Origin: a virus
Reading direction: 5' to 3' (one strand)
Length of the DNA stretch: 64,000 nt
Virus record (IMG/VR): IMGVR_UViG_3300029827_000001
Location: 22,763 to 86,762 of that record
Shown: piece after piece, positions 40,323 to 47,177 of the stretch
Layout of the letters: each line of letters starts with the position of its first letter
How positions within the stretch are numbered: position 1 is the first letter of the stretch
Program-made: the position numbers and the translations under genes
The notes under the pieces: model-generated
Database searches by the model: none
Seen by the model: only the letters and a program-made list of their open reading frames with translations
Told to the model about the DNA's origin: nothing

Positions 40323-40335
40323 GTAATATATATAG
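40323..40335 (-). promoter_or_regulatory. TATATATA motif of the 39-40 kb island
   Basis: CTATATATATTAC, one base different from the consensus at its end, lies 59 bases before the ATG at 40264. The plus-strand gene at 40364 begins soon after and has only a short TTTATATATGG match of its own. Confidence 0.45.
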
Positions 40336-40363
40336 TAGCAAATCTTTATATATGGTGGTGAAA

Positions 40364-40738
40364 ATGGATCCAACTAAACCTGGAAAAATTATTGGAATTA
40401 TTGGTACTAGAAGAAGAGATAGATTTAATGACTATAAAGTAGTTGAGGAAGCATTCTTTAAAGCTTATGAAGAAGGTGATTGGATTTGCTCTGGTGGTTG
40501 TCCTCAGGGCGGAGATAGATTTGCTGAAAAGATTGCAAAGAAGTATGGAATACCAATTCTTATATTTTATCCGGATTGGAAAAAGTTTGGTAGAGGAGCG
40601 GGTATTGTAAGAAATACTTATATAGCATTAATGTCTGATATTTTGATTGCTTGCGTTGCAGAAGATAGAACTGGTGGATCTGAAGATACCATTGAAAAGT
40701 TTGAGAAATATAAGAAAATGGAGGCGGTGTTAGTATGA
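40364..40738 (+). CDS. SLOG-domain (DprA/YspA-like) nucleotide-binding protein
   Basis: A 124-residue Rossmann-like protein from ATG 40364, after GGTGGTG; ATG 40352 would add four residues. KIIGIIGTRRR, the GG loop in SGGCPQGGDRFAEKIAKKYG, and the DILIACVAEDRTGGSEDTI end match the cpYpsA-related SLOG family (DUF2493). SLOG proteins bind nucleotides and occur in nucleotide metabolism or antiviral signalling. It overlaps the next gene, also a SLOG relative, by four bases, suggesting they act together. Confidence 0.75.
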   Translation: MDPTKPGKIIGIIGTRRRDRFNDYKVVEEAFFKAYEEGDWICSGGCPQGGDRFAEKIAKKYGIPILIFYPDWKKFGRGAGIVRNTYIALMSDILIACVAEDRTGGSEDTIEKFEKYKKMEAVLV

Positions 40739-41562
40739 AACTAAGAGTATATCTAGGTGGTTATTCTCGTGAATCCAAATACCGAGAACTAGTAAAAAAA
40801 GATTATGGGGATAAGATTAACTTTATTGATCCTATTATGGTACATAAAGTAGGAGGGACTGACCCTTCGGAGATTCCTCCAGCAGATAAACTTATGATTC
40901 TTTCTTGTCATGTTCTCGTTGTATATATTAGAAGAGCTTCTTTTGGAACACCTATGGAGATAATGTTTGCTCATACACACGGGATACCCGTTATATTAAT
41001 TGATCCAACAGATGATCAAATTGCTTCAAGAGATATCTGGGTTTCTTATCATATAGATTTTACATTTGCTTCAATCTCATCTTGCTTCAATTATCTTTTA
41101 AGTCATCAATTAGACTATATAGAACAAAAAAATAAAAAGGAGTCGGTTATGGCAGAACCAAAAGTAAGTACAGTAATTCTAGGAAAACACTATTCTCCGT
41201 TTATTATTAGAAAAACAAATAAGTTTGGTTTTCCTCTCTACGTTGGACTCATTTGTGATTATGATATGAGTGATCTAGATGCTGTAATAGAGAAACTTTG
41301 TACAGAAGTAATTGCAGATGATTTTGACGGGGACCAAGATCAGATTTCTGAGAATCCACAAAATTTAAGAAATTTTTCAGGAGAGTTAACTGACCGATTT
41401 GTTAAGTATTACAACGGAAAGCATGCAAATTGTGTTGAGGGGGTTGCAATAATTTTCTACGCAGATAAGATGTTTATATCGAGTTTATTTGGTGACTTTA
41501 TGAATCATGCGATGTGTAGACAAGAACTTTACTTTGCTTTAAATTTTATGACTGGTGTATAA
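40735..41562 (+). CDS. nucleoside 2-deoxyribosyltransferase-like domain fused to an unknown domain
   Basis: A 275-residue frame. Residues 1-120 resemble nucleoside 2-deoxyribosyltransferase: YLGGYSRESKYRELV, an Asp-rich region, VVYIRRASFGTPMEIMFAH with the catalytic-type Glu, and HGIPVILIDP. The enzyme would swap bases on deoxyribonucleosides. Residues 139-275 are an unrelated alpha/beta domain of unknown function. The two are joined in frame through DNA that looks like a full promoter/ribosome site for residue 139 (ATG 41149), so the second half may also be made separately. It overlaps the SLOG gene. Confidence 0.7.
   Translation: MKLRVYLGGYSRESKYRELVKKDYGDKINFIDPIMVHKVGGTDPSEIPPADKLMILSCHVLVVYIRRASFGTPMEIMFAHTHGIPVILIDPTDDQIASRDIWVSYHIDFTFASISSCFNYLLSHQLDYIEQKNKKESVMAEPKVSTVILGKHYSPFIIRKTNKFGFPLYVGLICDYDMSDLDAVIEKLCTEVIADDFDGDQDQISENPQNLRNFSGELTDRFVKYYNGKHANCVEGVAIIFYADKMFISSLFGDFMNHAMCRQELYFALNFMTGV
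41115..41140 (+). promoter_or_regulatory. GAACAAA-type motif inside an open frame
   Basis: ACTATATAGAACAAAAAAAT is followed by AAAAAGGAG and ATG 41149. It is one of the best copies of the motif, although it lies within the coding frame of the deoxyribosyltransferase fusion. Confidence 0.5.
41149..41562 (+). CDS. possible independent gene from an internal start (137 residues)
   Basis: ATG 41149 has AAGGAG six bases upstream and a GAACAAA motif before that, so the second domain (MAEPKVSTVILGKHYSPFII...) is probably translated alone as well as, or instead of, in the fusion. The domain shows alternating strands and helices (CVEGVAIIFYADKMFISSLF) and no recognised motif. It overlaps the next gene by one base (TAATG). 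Confidence 0.55.
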   Translation: MAEPKVSTVILGKHYSPFIIRKTNKFGFPLYVGLICDYDMSDLDAVIEKLCTEVIADDFDGDQDQISENPQNLRNFSGELTDRFVKYYNGKHANCVEGVAIIFYADKMFISSLFGDFMNHAMCRQELYFALNFMTGV

Positions 41563-41831
41563 TGAATGGAAACTGGGAATTTAAGGACGAAAAAATAGTT
41601 CCATGCTATTACGATAGTCTTCTTGAAGCTAAAGAGATGAACACACTTCCTGATTTAAATTATGGAAATATCTATGTTTATACTCACCCTAACTGGGATC
41701 AGTATGTTATAGAGGTTAGATTTCCATGTTTTTCTAAGTATATATTTACTTACTCTTTTTCAAATTATATAGAACTTATGAATAAATTAACTCCACAATT
41801 TTTCCTAGAACCTATCATAAAGGAGAAGTAA
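41562..41831 (+). CDS. hypothetical protein
   Basis: An 89-residue protein, ATG overlapping the preceding TAA. Aromatic-rich with beta strands (WDQYVIEVRFPCFSKYIFTY). It shares the short-strand, Leu-helix outline of its neighbours at 41.1 and 41.8 kb but I see no clear sequence repeat. Function unknown. Confidence 0.62.
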   Translation: MNGNWEFKDEKIVPCYYDSLLEAKEMNTLPDLNYGNIYVYTHPNWDQYVIEVRFPCFSKYIFTYSFSNYIELMNKLTPQFFLEPIIKEK

Positions 41832-41834
41832 AAT

Positions 41835-42194
41835 ATGGAAATTGAAGTAAACACTATTGAGGGTGTAGATATTAGGCCCACCAAATACTCTGTACCTGAT
41901 GGTTTAACTACTGGAGAAGTACTTGAGAATCTTGGATTTACTGAGAGTGTACACCAGTTTATTGAACCAACATTTCCATTTGAAATACTAATAAGTAGGC
42001 GAGAAGAAAGAAATGAGTTTTTACTCTCAGTAGAAGGTTTTGGTGCCTGTGAGTATTTTAAAGCATACTCAATTAGAGAGTTGATGACTTTATTTGAGAA
42101 AGCTTTAACTCCTTTCCTTCTTCCATTTTACTTTGAGCATTTCTTTAAAGCTCTTAGGGCCTTACAACAACAAGGTGATAGACCAGGGAGATAA
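41835..42194 (+). CDS. hypothetical protein
   Basis: A 119-residue protein with an N-terminal beta region (IEVNTIEGVDIRPTKYSVP) and a helical C-terminus (RELMTLFEKALTPFLLPFYF). ATG follows AAGGAG. Co-directional with the SLOG/deoxyribosyltransferase genes. No family recognised. Confidence 0.62.
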   Translation: MEIEVNTIEGVDIRPTKYSVPDGLTTGEVLENLGFTESVHQFIEPTFPFEILISRREERNEFLLSVEGFGACEYFKAYSIRELMTLFEKALTPFLLPFYFEHFFKALRALQQQGDRPGR

Positions 42195-42196
42195 TA

Positions 42197-42484
42197 ATGG
42201 CAAGAGAACATATTAGAGATTTAGTTAGAGATCCTGAGTGGCAAAGAGTAAGAGAAAGTTTACTAGGTCAGTGGAAAGAGAAACCTGAGTGGTGTTGCAG
42301 CCAATTGAAAAAATACTTAGGTTCAGTATCGGGTGCTCATAATAAGAAGATAAGAATAGTTATGAACTACCTCACAGGAACTGGTTTTAGGACGGGAAGA
42401 ATTACTCATCCATGTATTACTAAACTCAGGACTCAATTATCAACTGAGATAAAGGTAAGAAAAGCAAAGAAAACCTGGCAATAA
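42197..42484 (+). CDS. small basic protein
   Basis: A 95-residue protein rich in Arg and Lys (RDLVRDPEWQRVRESLLGQW, end EIKVRKAKKTWQ), so nucleic-acid binding is possible. CC at residues 33-34 and an AHNKKIRIVMNYLTGTGFRTG segment are the main features. It starts two bases after the previous stop with GGGAG upstream. It ends the plus transcript before the terminator. Confidence 0.62.
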   Translation: MAREHIRDLVRDPEWQRVRESLLGQWKEKPEWCCSQLKKYLGSVSGAHNKKIRIVMNYLTGTGFRTGRITHPCITKLRTQLSTEIKVRKAKKTWQ

Positions 42485-42501
42485 GACAAAAAAATGAAAG
42501 A

Positions 42502-42540
42502 AAAAGGGAAGGGTCCCTTTTCCTCCTGATGAAGTCAGGA
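42502..42540 (-). terminator. double hairpin ending the 42.5-43.9 kb island
   Basis: Two hairpins follow the stop at 42541 on the minus strand: TCCTGA/TCAGGA (42524-42540), then AAAAGGGA/TCCCTTTT (42502-42521), with a TTTTTTT run at about 42490. The second can also act on the plus strand, so it probably separates convergent transcripts. Confidence 0.7.
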
Positions 42541-42750
42541 CTAAATATCTACGTATGCTACATGACCTCGAAAGTCAGCAAACGCTCTTTCGAAGAGGAA
42601 ATCATGACACTTGTTGCAAATACAACAATGCCGCTTGACGAGTTCAGAAGTTTCCTCATCAAGTTCTCCCCGTAGGTAGCACTCGACATTCTCACGAACA
42701 ACCATACAACCTGGTTGTTGATTTAATTCTCCATCAAGTTTGAAATTCAT
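42541..42750 (-). CDS. small zinc-finger protein of zf-HC2 (anti-sigma) type
   Basis: A 69-residue protein from ATG 42750, after AGGAGG. VECYLRGELDEETSELVKRH followed by CCICNKC gives H41-x3-C45-x2-C48, the zinc site of anti-sigma factors of the zf-HC2 family. These bind sigma factors. A phage version could divert host RNA polymerase; this is inference, because the rest of the anti-sigma protein is absent. Last gene of its island. Confidence 0.62.
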   Translation of the reverse strand: MNFKLDGELNQQPGCMVVRENVECYLRGELDEETSELVKRHCCICNKCHDFLFERAFADFRGHVAYVDI

Positions 42751-42761
42751 ATTTCTTCCTC

Positions 42762-42962
42762 CTACCATCTTCCAAATTGGCCCTTGGTAGACTGGATTTT
42801 ATCCCAGTATCCACCAAATGACAATGATTGCCGAAACTGCTCTTCCTTCCTCTTTCTTTTTCTCTTTGATGAGCGAACGGGTGTACCTTTCCATAACCAA
42901 ATGAAGAAGCAGAGATGAGCAAGAGCAATGACTGCTATTAAGAATTGCCCAAGTGTAAGCAT
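42762..42962 (-). CDS. single-pass small membrane protein
   Basis: A 66-residue protein: one span at residues 5-24 (GQFLIAVIALAHLCFFIWLW) followed by a very basic tail (RSSKRKRKRKEEQF). ATG 42962 follows AGGAGG. The frame in another register here was rejected. Function unknown. Confidence 0.65.
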   Translation of the reverse strand: MLTLGQFLIAVIALAHLCFFIWLWKGTPVRSSKRKRKRKEEQFRQSLSFGGYWDKIQSTKGQFGRW

Positions 42963-42976
42963 GTCTATGCCTCCTT

Positions 42977-43234
42977 TCAGTCCTTATAAAAGGATCTGAT
43001 TCTTTCTTTTCTAAGATGTTCTTCTAATTCTTTCTTTCTCTCATCTTCTCTTTCCCGTTTTTCAGCTTTTACGAAACGGATCCAGAGCTTCGCTATTATA
43101 ATCCATGTAACTGTTGTCAGCAGAAATGATGGCACCCTAGTAAAGATGCTAGTACTCGTTTCCATAGCAGCGATTCCTAGTACCTCTATAACCGCATATA
43201 TGAAACACCACTTCATGAGAGTTGTTGATTGCAT
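42977..43234 (-). CDS. membrane protein with charged C-terminal helix
   Basis: An 85-residue protein. Residues about 10-22 and 32-52 are hydrophobic (WCFIYAVIEVLGIAA and FLLTTVTWIIIAKLW), then a Lys/Glu-rich helix follows (KREREDERKKELEEHLRKER). ATG 43234 follows AGGAGG at slightly long spacing. Function unknown; the layout resembles small holin-like or membrane adaptor proteins. Confidence 0.6.
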   Translation of the reverse strand: MQSTTLMKWCFIYAVIEVLGIAAMETSTSIFTRVPSFLLTTVTWIIIAKLWIRFVKAEKREREDERKKELEEHLRKERIRSFYKD

Positions 43235-43253
43235 AGCCCTATTACCTCCTTGT

Positions 43254-43661
43254 TTAATAGTTGGAATTATCTTCAACTACTACATTGTAGAGTTTAGCAA
43301 GAGCAAGGACCATTTCCTTAAAAGCTACTATTTGTCTATGATCCCAATACTTATGGTTTACGATGACCCTGAAATCTTCCTCATCTTTCATCTCAGTGAA
43401 GATCCAGCAGTCATTCTGCTCGTCATATTCATACTCATTAAGATCCATAAGTATGAAGTGAGGAGCCAGGAAGCTACTTAGTGCTCTTACAGTTGTCGTA
43501 CATATATAGCGTTGATACTCATAATTCTTGAAACGTTTGAATACAAACGTTGCAATTCGACCTCGACGATCCCAGCTTTCATTGATCTTATGAAATATTA
43601 CTTTTTCCAGATCAGCTAGGGATGTTGATGTAGCAATTTTAATTCCTTGTGGAAGGCCCAT
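43254..43661 (-). CDS. hypothetical protein
   Basis: A 135-residue soluble protein with mixed strands and helices. Features: ATFVFKRFKNYEYQRYICTT in the middle, an acidic YEYDEQNDCWIFTEMKDEED stretch, and a C-terminal helix. There is no signal or metal motif. It is co-transcribed with membrane protein genes. Function unknown. Confidence 0.62.
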   Translation of the reverse strand: MGLPQGIKIATSTSLADLEKVIFHKINESWDRRGRIATFVFKRFKNYEYQRYICTTTVRALSSFLAPHFILMDLNEYEYDEQNDCWIFTEMKDEEDFRVIVNHKYWDHRQIVAFKEMVLALAKLYNVVVEDNSNY

Positions 43662-43664
43662 AAT

Positions 43665-43868
43665 CTACCTCCTTGGGTCCAAACTACTACCTACTGCAAT
43701 CATGGTTGAGCAAACATTACACTCAACCCCCTCTTTATGATAAGTAAATCCCCAGTAGAGACATTTCAATCTCTGAGCATCAACTATTGAGTGACAACAT
43801 GGACATTCAACATTATTGATGCTTGATTTAAAAGTTTGAGTAGTTCCGAAAGTATCATGATCACTCAT
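43665..43868 (-). CDS. small zinc-ribbon protein
   Basis: A 67-residue protein with ECPCCHS and CNVC pairs (residues about 21-25 and 49-52) separated by a strand-rich loop. ATG 43868; GGAGG lies 11 bases upstream, and a TTG two codons earlier is possible. It is the first gene of the island. Zinc ribbon of unknown target. Confidence 0.62.
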   Translation of the reverse strand: MSDHDTFGTTQTFKSSINNVECPCCHSIVDAQRLKCLYWGFTYHKEGVECNVCSTMIAVGSSLDPRR

Positions 43869-43916
43869 AACCAACTAAGCCTCCTTGTTCAAGAATATAA
43901 ACAGTTCATCCTACAA

Positions 43917-43929
43917 TTAATATATATAG
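43917..43929 (-). promoter_or_regulatory. CTATATATATTAA motif of the 42.5-43.9 kb island
   Basis: A perfect copy, 49 bases upstream of the ATG at 43868 on the minus strand, in a divergent junction. Confidence 0.5.
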
Positions 43930-43962
43930 ACACTTTTTTTATATAAGGTAACAAAATAAAAA
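43929..43962 (+). promoter_or_regulatory. GAACAAA-type motif (GTAACAAA)
   Basis: GACACTTTTTTTATATAAGG is followed by TAACAAAATAAAA and GGAAAGGAG. It leads directly into the PIG-L deacetylase gene (43982). Confidence 0.5.
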
Positions 43963-43981
43963 AGGAAAGGAGTCTTAAAAA

Positions 43982-44452
43982 ATGGCTGGAGATGAGATTA
44001 TCATTGCTCCTCATTATGACGACGAGATAATTGGATGTTTTGAAATTCTAGAAAGAAGACCTATAGTGGTTTATACTGATCCTCATGATCCGAGAAGAGC
44101 AGAATCTGAAAAACTATTTAAAGAACATAGATTAGTTAAAGCACAATATTTCTCATTTAACCTCCCACCAAATCTGTTAGATCCAAATAATACTTACTAT
44201 TTTCCAGATCCAATTTATGAATTCCACCCATCTCATAGGAAGTGGGGAGCAGTTGGAGAAAGTATGCTTCGGAGTGGTTTTGATATTATCTTTTATTCTA
44301 TCCAGATGAATGCTCCTTATATTCATGAAGTTGAAAATTCTATAGAGAAGTGGAAATTACTAGATTTAGTTTATCCAAGTCAAAAGAGTTTATGGGATCA
44401 TGATAAGAAATACTATCTTTTTGAAGGAAGATGCAAATGGCTAATGAAATAA
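43982..44452 (+). CDS. PIG-L/LmbE-family deacetylase
   Basis: A 156-residue protein with the zinc-binding PHYDDE motif (10-15; PHPDDE in most members) and a later HPSHRKWG segment giving the third histidine. The family removes N-acetyl groups from GlcNAc-type substrates (LmbE, MshB, BshB). It is shorter than most members (about 220), so it may be a minimal domain. Its substrate could be a sugar in a surface glycan or an acetylated nucleotide; unknown. The dCMP deaminase frame begins inside its 3' end. Confidence 0.72.
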   Translation: MAGDEIIIAPHYDDEIIGCFEILERRPIVVYTDPHDPRRAESEKLFKEHRLVKAQYFSFNLPPNLLDPNNTYYFPDPIYEFHPSHRKWGAVGESMLRSGFDIIFYSIQMNAPYIHEVENSIEKWKLLDLVYPSQKSLWDHDKKYYLFEGRCKWLMK

Positions 44453-44907
44453 AGAGACCTGATTGGAATGCTTATTTTATGAAAATGGCCCACCTAGCAA
44501 AGAGTCGTTCAACTTGACTAAGGAGAAAAGTTGGAGCGGTTCTAGTTAAGGACCGTCAAGTAATAGCAACTGGTTATAATGGAGCACCAACTGGGCAGAA
44601 ACATTGTTTAGATATAGGATGTCTAAGAGAAGAACTAAATATTCCATCAGGCGAAAAACATGAGTTGTGCAGAGCAGTACATGCTGAGCAGAACCTCATA
44701 GCTCAAGCTGCTAAACGAGGTATATCGAGCGAAGGGGCGACTGTCTATTGTACAACTTTTCCATGTTTTATATGCGCTAAACTTCTAATAAACTCAGGTA
44801 TATCTGAGATATACTATGAAGAATACTATAATGCCCCCGAGACAAAAGAGATGCTTGAAGAAGCAAAAGTCAAACTGATTCACTGGAAAGGAGAAAGTTG
44901 TGAGTAG
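44437..44907 (+). pseudogene. dCMP deaminase interrupted by an in-frame TGA
   Basis: Reading from ATG 44437, the frame gives 26 residues (ending AKSRST), then TGA at 44515-44517, then continues with [20 protein letters not shown], the rest of a dCMP deaminase. Zinc-site residues are intact: C78-x3-H82-A-E84 and PCFIC (C110, C113). The TGA falls where most family members have Cys (RSTCxRR). GGAAG is upstream of the ATG. A single stop could be a sequencing error, a real loss, or recoding. Downstream in-frame starts would lack the first beta strand and probably do not make active enzyme. The product would deaminate dCMP to dUMP for thymidylate synthase (52.6 kb). Confidence 0.72.
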
Positions 44908-45844
44908 GTTATTTTTTGTTCCACAGCTGCCAGTGAAGATGAGATACCAAGAGTGGTGGTTTTCTCAAATACCAGAAGGACTATCAAAGTATTTTGACGA
45001 AATAATCATAATAGGTAAAGATTGTGTATCGGAACAGAAGTCAAGTCAAGAAGATTTTTCAAATATTGAAAAAGCAATTACTTTTGAGAGTGATCAAGTA
45101 AAAGAGTTTCTAAACTATGATATAAAAGACGATGATTTTCTTCTTCATGCTGATATAAGTTTTCCCGGAATCTTTCATAGTGTTCTTCACCATAGAAGAA
45201 TCAAGAATGCTTTTGCTTTCTGTCATGCAACTTCATTAAATGATTATGACTATTTTGTTCCTGTAAGGGCTAGCAAATGGGCTATTGAGTGTGGTCACAG
45301 TCTTCTGTATAAGAAAGTATTTGTTGCTAGTGATTATCATAAAAGAAAAATTCACTGGAATCATGCGGTAAATTTGGGAGCATTACCAAACCCTCCATTT
45401 AAGGGTCAAAAGTCTGAGAAGGAGTATCATATAATATCAGTTGCTCGAGATTCTGTTCAGAAAAGAACTAAAAGGTTAGAGAATGCAGCAATTGAAAAAT
45501 ATGGAGAAATTGTTGATGCCCCTCCATTTCAAGATTGGAGTGATTATTATGAGTTTATAAGTAAGGCAGAGTGCATGCTAATTACTTCAAAAGAAGAATG
45601 TTATGGATACCAGGTCATTGATGCAGTAATAAATAATTGTATACCAATTGCTCCTAGAAACTTCTCATATCCAGAATTGTTGCCCGATGAGTATCTATAT
45701 AGGGGACAATATGAGATGCTTGAACTATTAAGGTGGACTGATGGGAAAGGAGTAAGAGGACTAAAAACTCCAAAGTTACTCAATCAAGAAAAGATTGATA
45801 ACTTTTATGAGAACTTAGCAATGGAGATGAAAAATGCCGTTTAA
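44900..45844 (+). CDS. GT-B glycosyltransferase-like protein
   Basis: A 314-residue protein from GTG 44900, overlapping the preceding gene by eight bases. [20 protein letters not shown] resembles the start of a GT4 donor domain, and [22 protein letters not shown] is the E-x7-E-like loop. The first half has [20 protein letters not shown]. It sits with the deacetylase gene, so both may act on the same sugar. Function inferred from fold pattern. Confidence 0.65.
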   Translation: MSRLFFVPQLPVKMRYQEWWFSQIPEGLSKYFDEIIIIGKDCVSEQKSSQEDFSNIEKAITFESDQVKEFLNYDIKDDDFLLHADISFPGIFHSVLHHRRIKNAFAFCHATSLNDYDYFVPVRASKWAIECGHSLLYKKVFVASDYHKRKIHWNHAVNLGALPNPPFKGQKSEKEYHIISVARDSVQKRTKRLENAAIEKYGEIVDAPPFQDWSDYYEFISKAECMLITSKEECYGYQVIDAVINNCIPIAPRNFSYPELLPDEYLYRGQYEMLELLRWTDGKGVRGLKTPKLLNQEKIDNFYENLAMEMKNAV

Positions 45845-46346
45845 GACATTTAATAAATGGTTATTTGATGGAAATCTTAAAACCCAAGTTAATTCCGATT
45901 TACTAAAGTATAATTCTCCAATTACTCATACCTATGTTATAAGCATGTTTCAACGTAGTGGTAAGTTGAATCATTTCTTAGATGCATATCTAAACAATAT
46001 TAACTTGTATTATCTTGATAAGGAGGAGTTGTTTAACTTCATCAAGAAGTGTGTAATGGATTTTAGAATCAATAGGAGAGATATAACATTTTCTCCAAGG
46101 ACTTATAACAATGATCTATTCAATTCTCTTCGAGATAAAATTGCTATTCTAAAAGATGATGACCTTGACTTATTGAGTCAAATAATTAATGAGTCAGATG
46201 ATAAAGTAGCAATATTTTCTTCTTTAAATCTTAATAAAAAACAACAGATCAGAAAACCAACTAAGACTTGCCAATTAAACCAAAAAAATAAGATTAGCCT
46301 TGAAGATTTTTTAGAAAACTTTACCACCATAGAGATAGGGAAGTAA
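45834..46346 (+). CDS. hypothetical protein next to DNA polymerase; possible clamp-loader small subunit
   Basis: A 170-residue basic protein. LLKYNSPITHTYVISMFQRSG and YYLDKEELFNFIKKCVM resemble the pattern of phage gp62-type clamp-loader small subunits (conserved SPYVVNR-like start and a helical second half), but the match is loose. The window carries the large subunit at 4.5-5.5 kb and no other candidate. Its 3' end forms a strong hairpin. It overlaps the preceding gene by 11 bases. The gp62 link is my inference. Confidence 0.5.
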   Translation: MPFKTFNKWLFDGNLKTQVNSDLLKYNSPITHTYVISMFQRSGKLNHFLDAYLNNINLYYLDKEELFNFIKKCVMDFRINRRDITFSPRTYNNDLFNSLRDKIAILKDDDLDLLSQIINESDDKVAIFSSLNLNKKQQIRKPTKTCQLNQKNKISLEDFLENFTTIEIGK

Positions 46347-46359
46347 CCTATCTCTATGG
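46327..46359. terminator. 13-bp hairpin at a convergent gene end
   Basis: The arms CCATAGAGATAGG (46327-46339) and CCTATCTCTATGG (46347-46359) flank a GAAGTAA loop holding the stop codon of the gene at 45834. It lies 12 bases after the stop of the 46.4-47.0 kb minus-strand gene. No T-run is present, so its role as terminator is inferred. Confidence 0.6.
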
Positions 46360-46370
46360 CGGGACAGAGA

Positions 46371-46994
46371 CTACGTTTCCGTCAGTTTTTTGGCAATGTC
46401 TTTTGATAAGACTGGAGTTGAAACTGATAGCGGTTTTCGTCCTATTCCTTTGCATTTCTTACACATAACAATTTCTTTTATTTTTCCAGTATTTACTGGT
46501 TTTGATTTACTGCCGCTTCCTCCACAATTTTTACACTTTATTGGTTGACGTCTTTTTGAAGTTCTCCTGTATTCATATATACCTTTTCCTTTACAAGTTT
46601 GACAAGTCTTCTGACCAACATTTCCTTTGCCTTTACACCGCTTACATATACTTCTCGCGATGCCAGTACCGTCACAAACTTTGCATGGAAGAACTAAGAC
46701 ATCATAAAAAAATTCTGGTTTAAAACCTTTGCCCCTGCAATTTGGACAGGCATTAGGTATTGGAAGCTTGATGTAATATCGAGACCTTTCAGATAACTGG
46801 TCTTCGATTATTGCAGCTAGCAAAGTATTCTTTGCTGCTATTACCTTCTCTGTCCCGCTCTTATCTCCCCCTAACTCGGCAAGTAAATCAATAAAAGAAT
46901 TGACTATAGTTTTCTCACTAACATCATCTTGGTTTAGATCCAAAATTCTGATTGAGTCATCAATCATATCCTGATCTATACATGATTTAGTCAT
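46371..46994 (-). CDS. protein with multiple DnaJ-type zinc knuckles
   Basis: A 207-residue protein. The C-terminal two thirds hold CxxCxGxG knuckles: CPNCRGKG, CKVCDGTG, CKRCKGKG, CQTCKGKG, CKNCGGSG and CKKCKGIG. This is more than the four of DnaJ, so it is an expanded cysteine-rich domain without a J domain. The N-terminal ~80 residues are helical. Its likely role is zinc-dependent protein or nucleic-acid binding. It is the only gene of its minus-strand island and is related in motif to the array at 55.6-58.1 kb. Confidence 0.8.
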   Translation of the reverse strand: MTKSCIDQDMIDDSIRILDLNQDDVSEKTIVNSFIDLLAELGGDKSGTEKVIAAKNTLLAAIIEDQLSERSRYYIKLPIPNACPNCRGKGFKPEFFYDVLVLPCKVCDGTGIARSICKRCKGKGNVGQKTCQTCKGKGIYEYRRTSKRRQPIKCKNCGGSGSKSKPVNTGKIKEIVMCKKCKGIGRKPLSVSTPVLSKDIAKKLTET

Positions 46995-47086
46995 AGGCCC
47001 TCCCCCCTTTCAAATCATAATTAGTTTCCTCCTTTTAGAACAATTCTTTGAAAATAAAAAAAACCAATCCATTCATTCTTCAAATA

Positions 47087-47099
47087 TTTATATATATAG
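47087..47099 (-). promoter_or_regulatory. TATATATA motif of the 46.4-47.0 kb island
   Basis: On the minus strand CTATATATATAAA, one base different from the consensus, 93 bases before the ATG at 46994; this is the longest spacing of the seven. Confidence 0.45.
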
Positions 47100-47120
47100 A
47101 AAAAATCTTAATCTGTAATG

Positions 47121-47158
47121 AGTATCCATTTTTTATATCTAGAACAAAAATAAAATTA
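47121..47158 (+). promoter_or_regulatory. GAACAAA-type motif before DNA polymerase
   Basis: GAGTATCCATTTTTTATATC is followed by TAGAACAAAAATAAAAT. It aligns almost base by base with the minus-strand copy at 5.9 kb, which precedes clamp-loader genes, suggesting shared control of replication proteins. Confidence 0.55.
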
Positions 47159-47177
47159 ATATTAATGGAGTACGTTT

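Noticed and set aside
42524-42540. CTGATGA followed by GTC resembles a hammerhead ribozyme core
   Set aside because: The remaining hammerhead elements (GAAA and three helices) are missing; it is simply a six-base hairpin near the terminator.
42734-42928. Alternative minus-strand frame in the 42.7-42.9 kb region
   Set aside because: The frame with the membrane span (42762-42962) has AGGAGG at proper spacing; the alternative has no ribosome site and overlaps it.
44515-44560. Selenocysteine insertion at the TGA of the dCMP deaminase
   Set aside because: The stem about 20 bases downstream is short with a weak match to a SECIS loop, and no selenocysteine machinery is seen. An error or true stop mutation is simpler.
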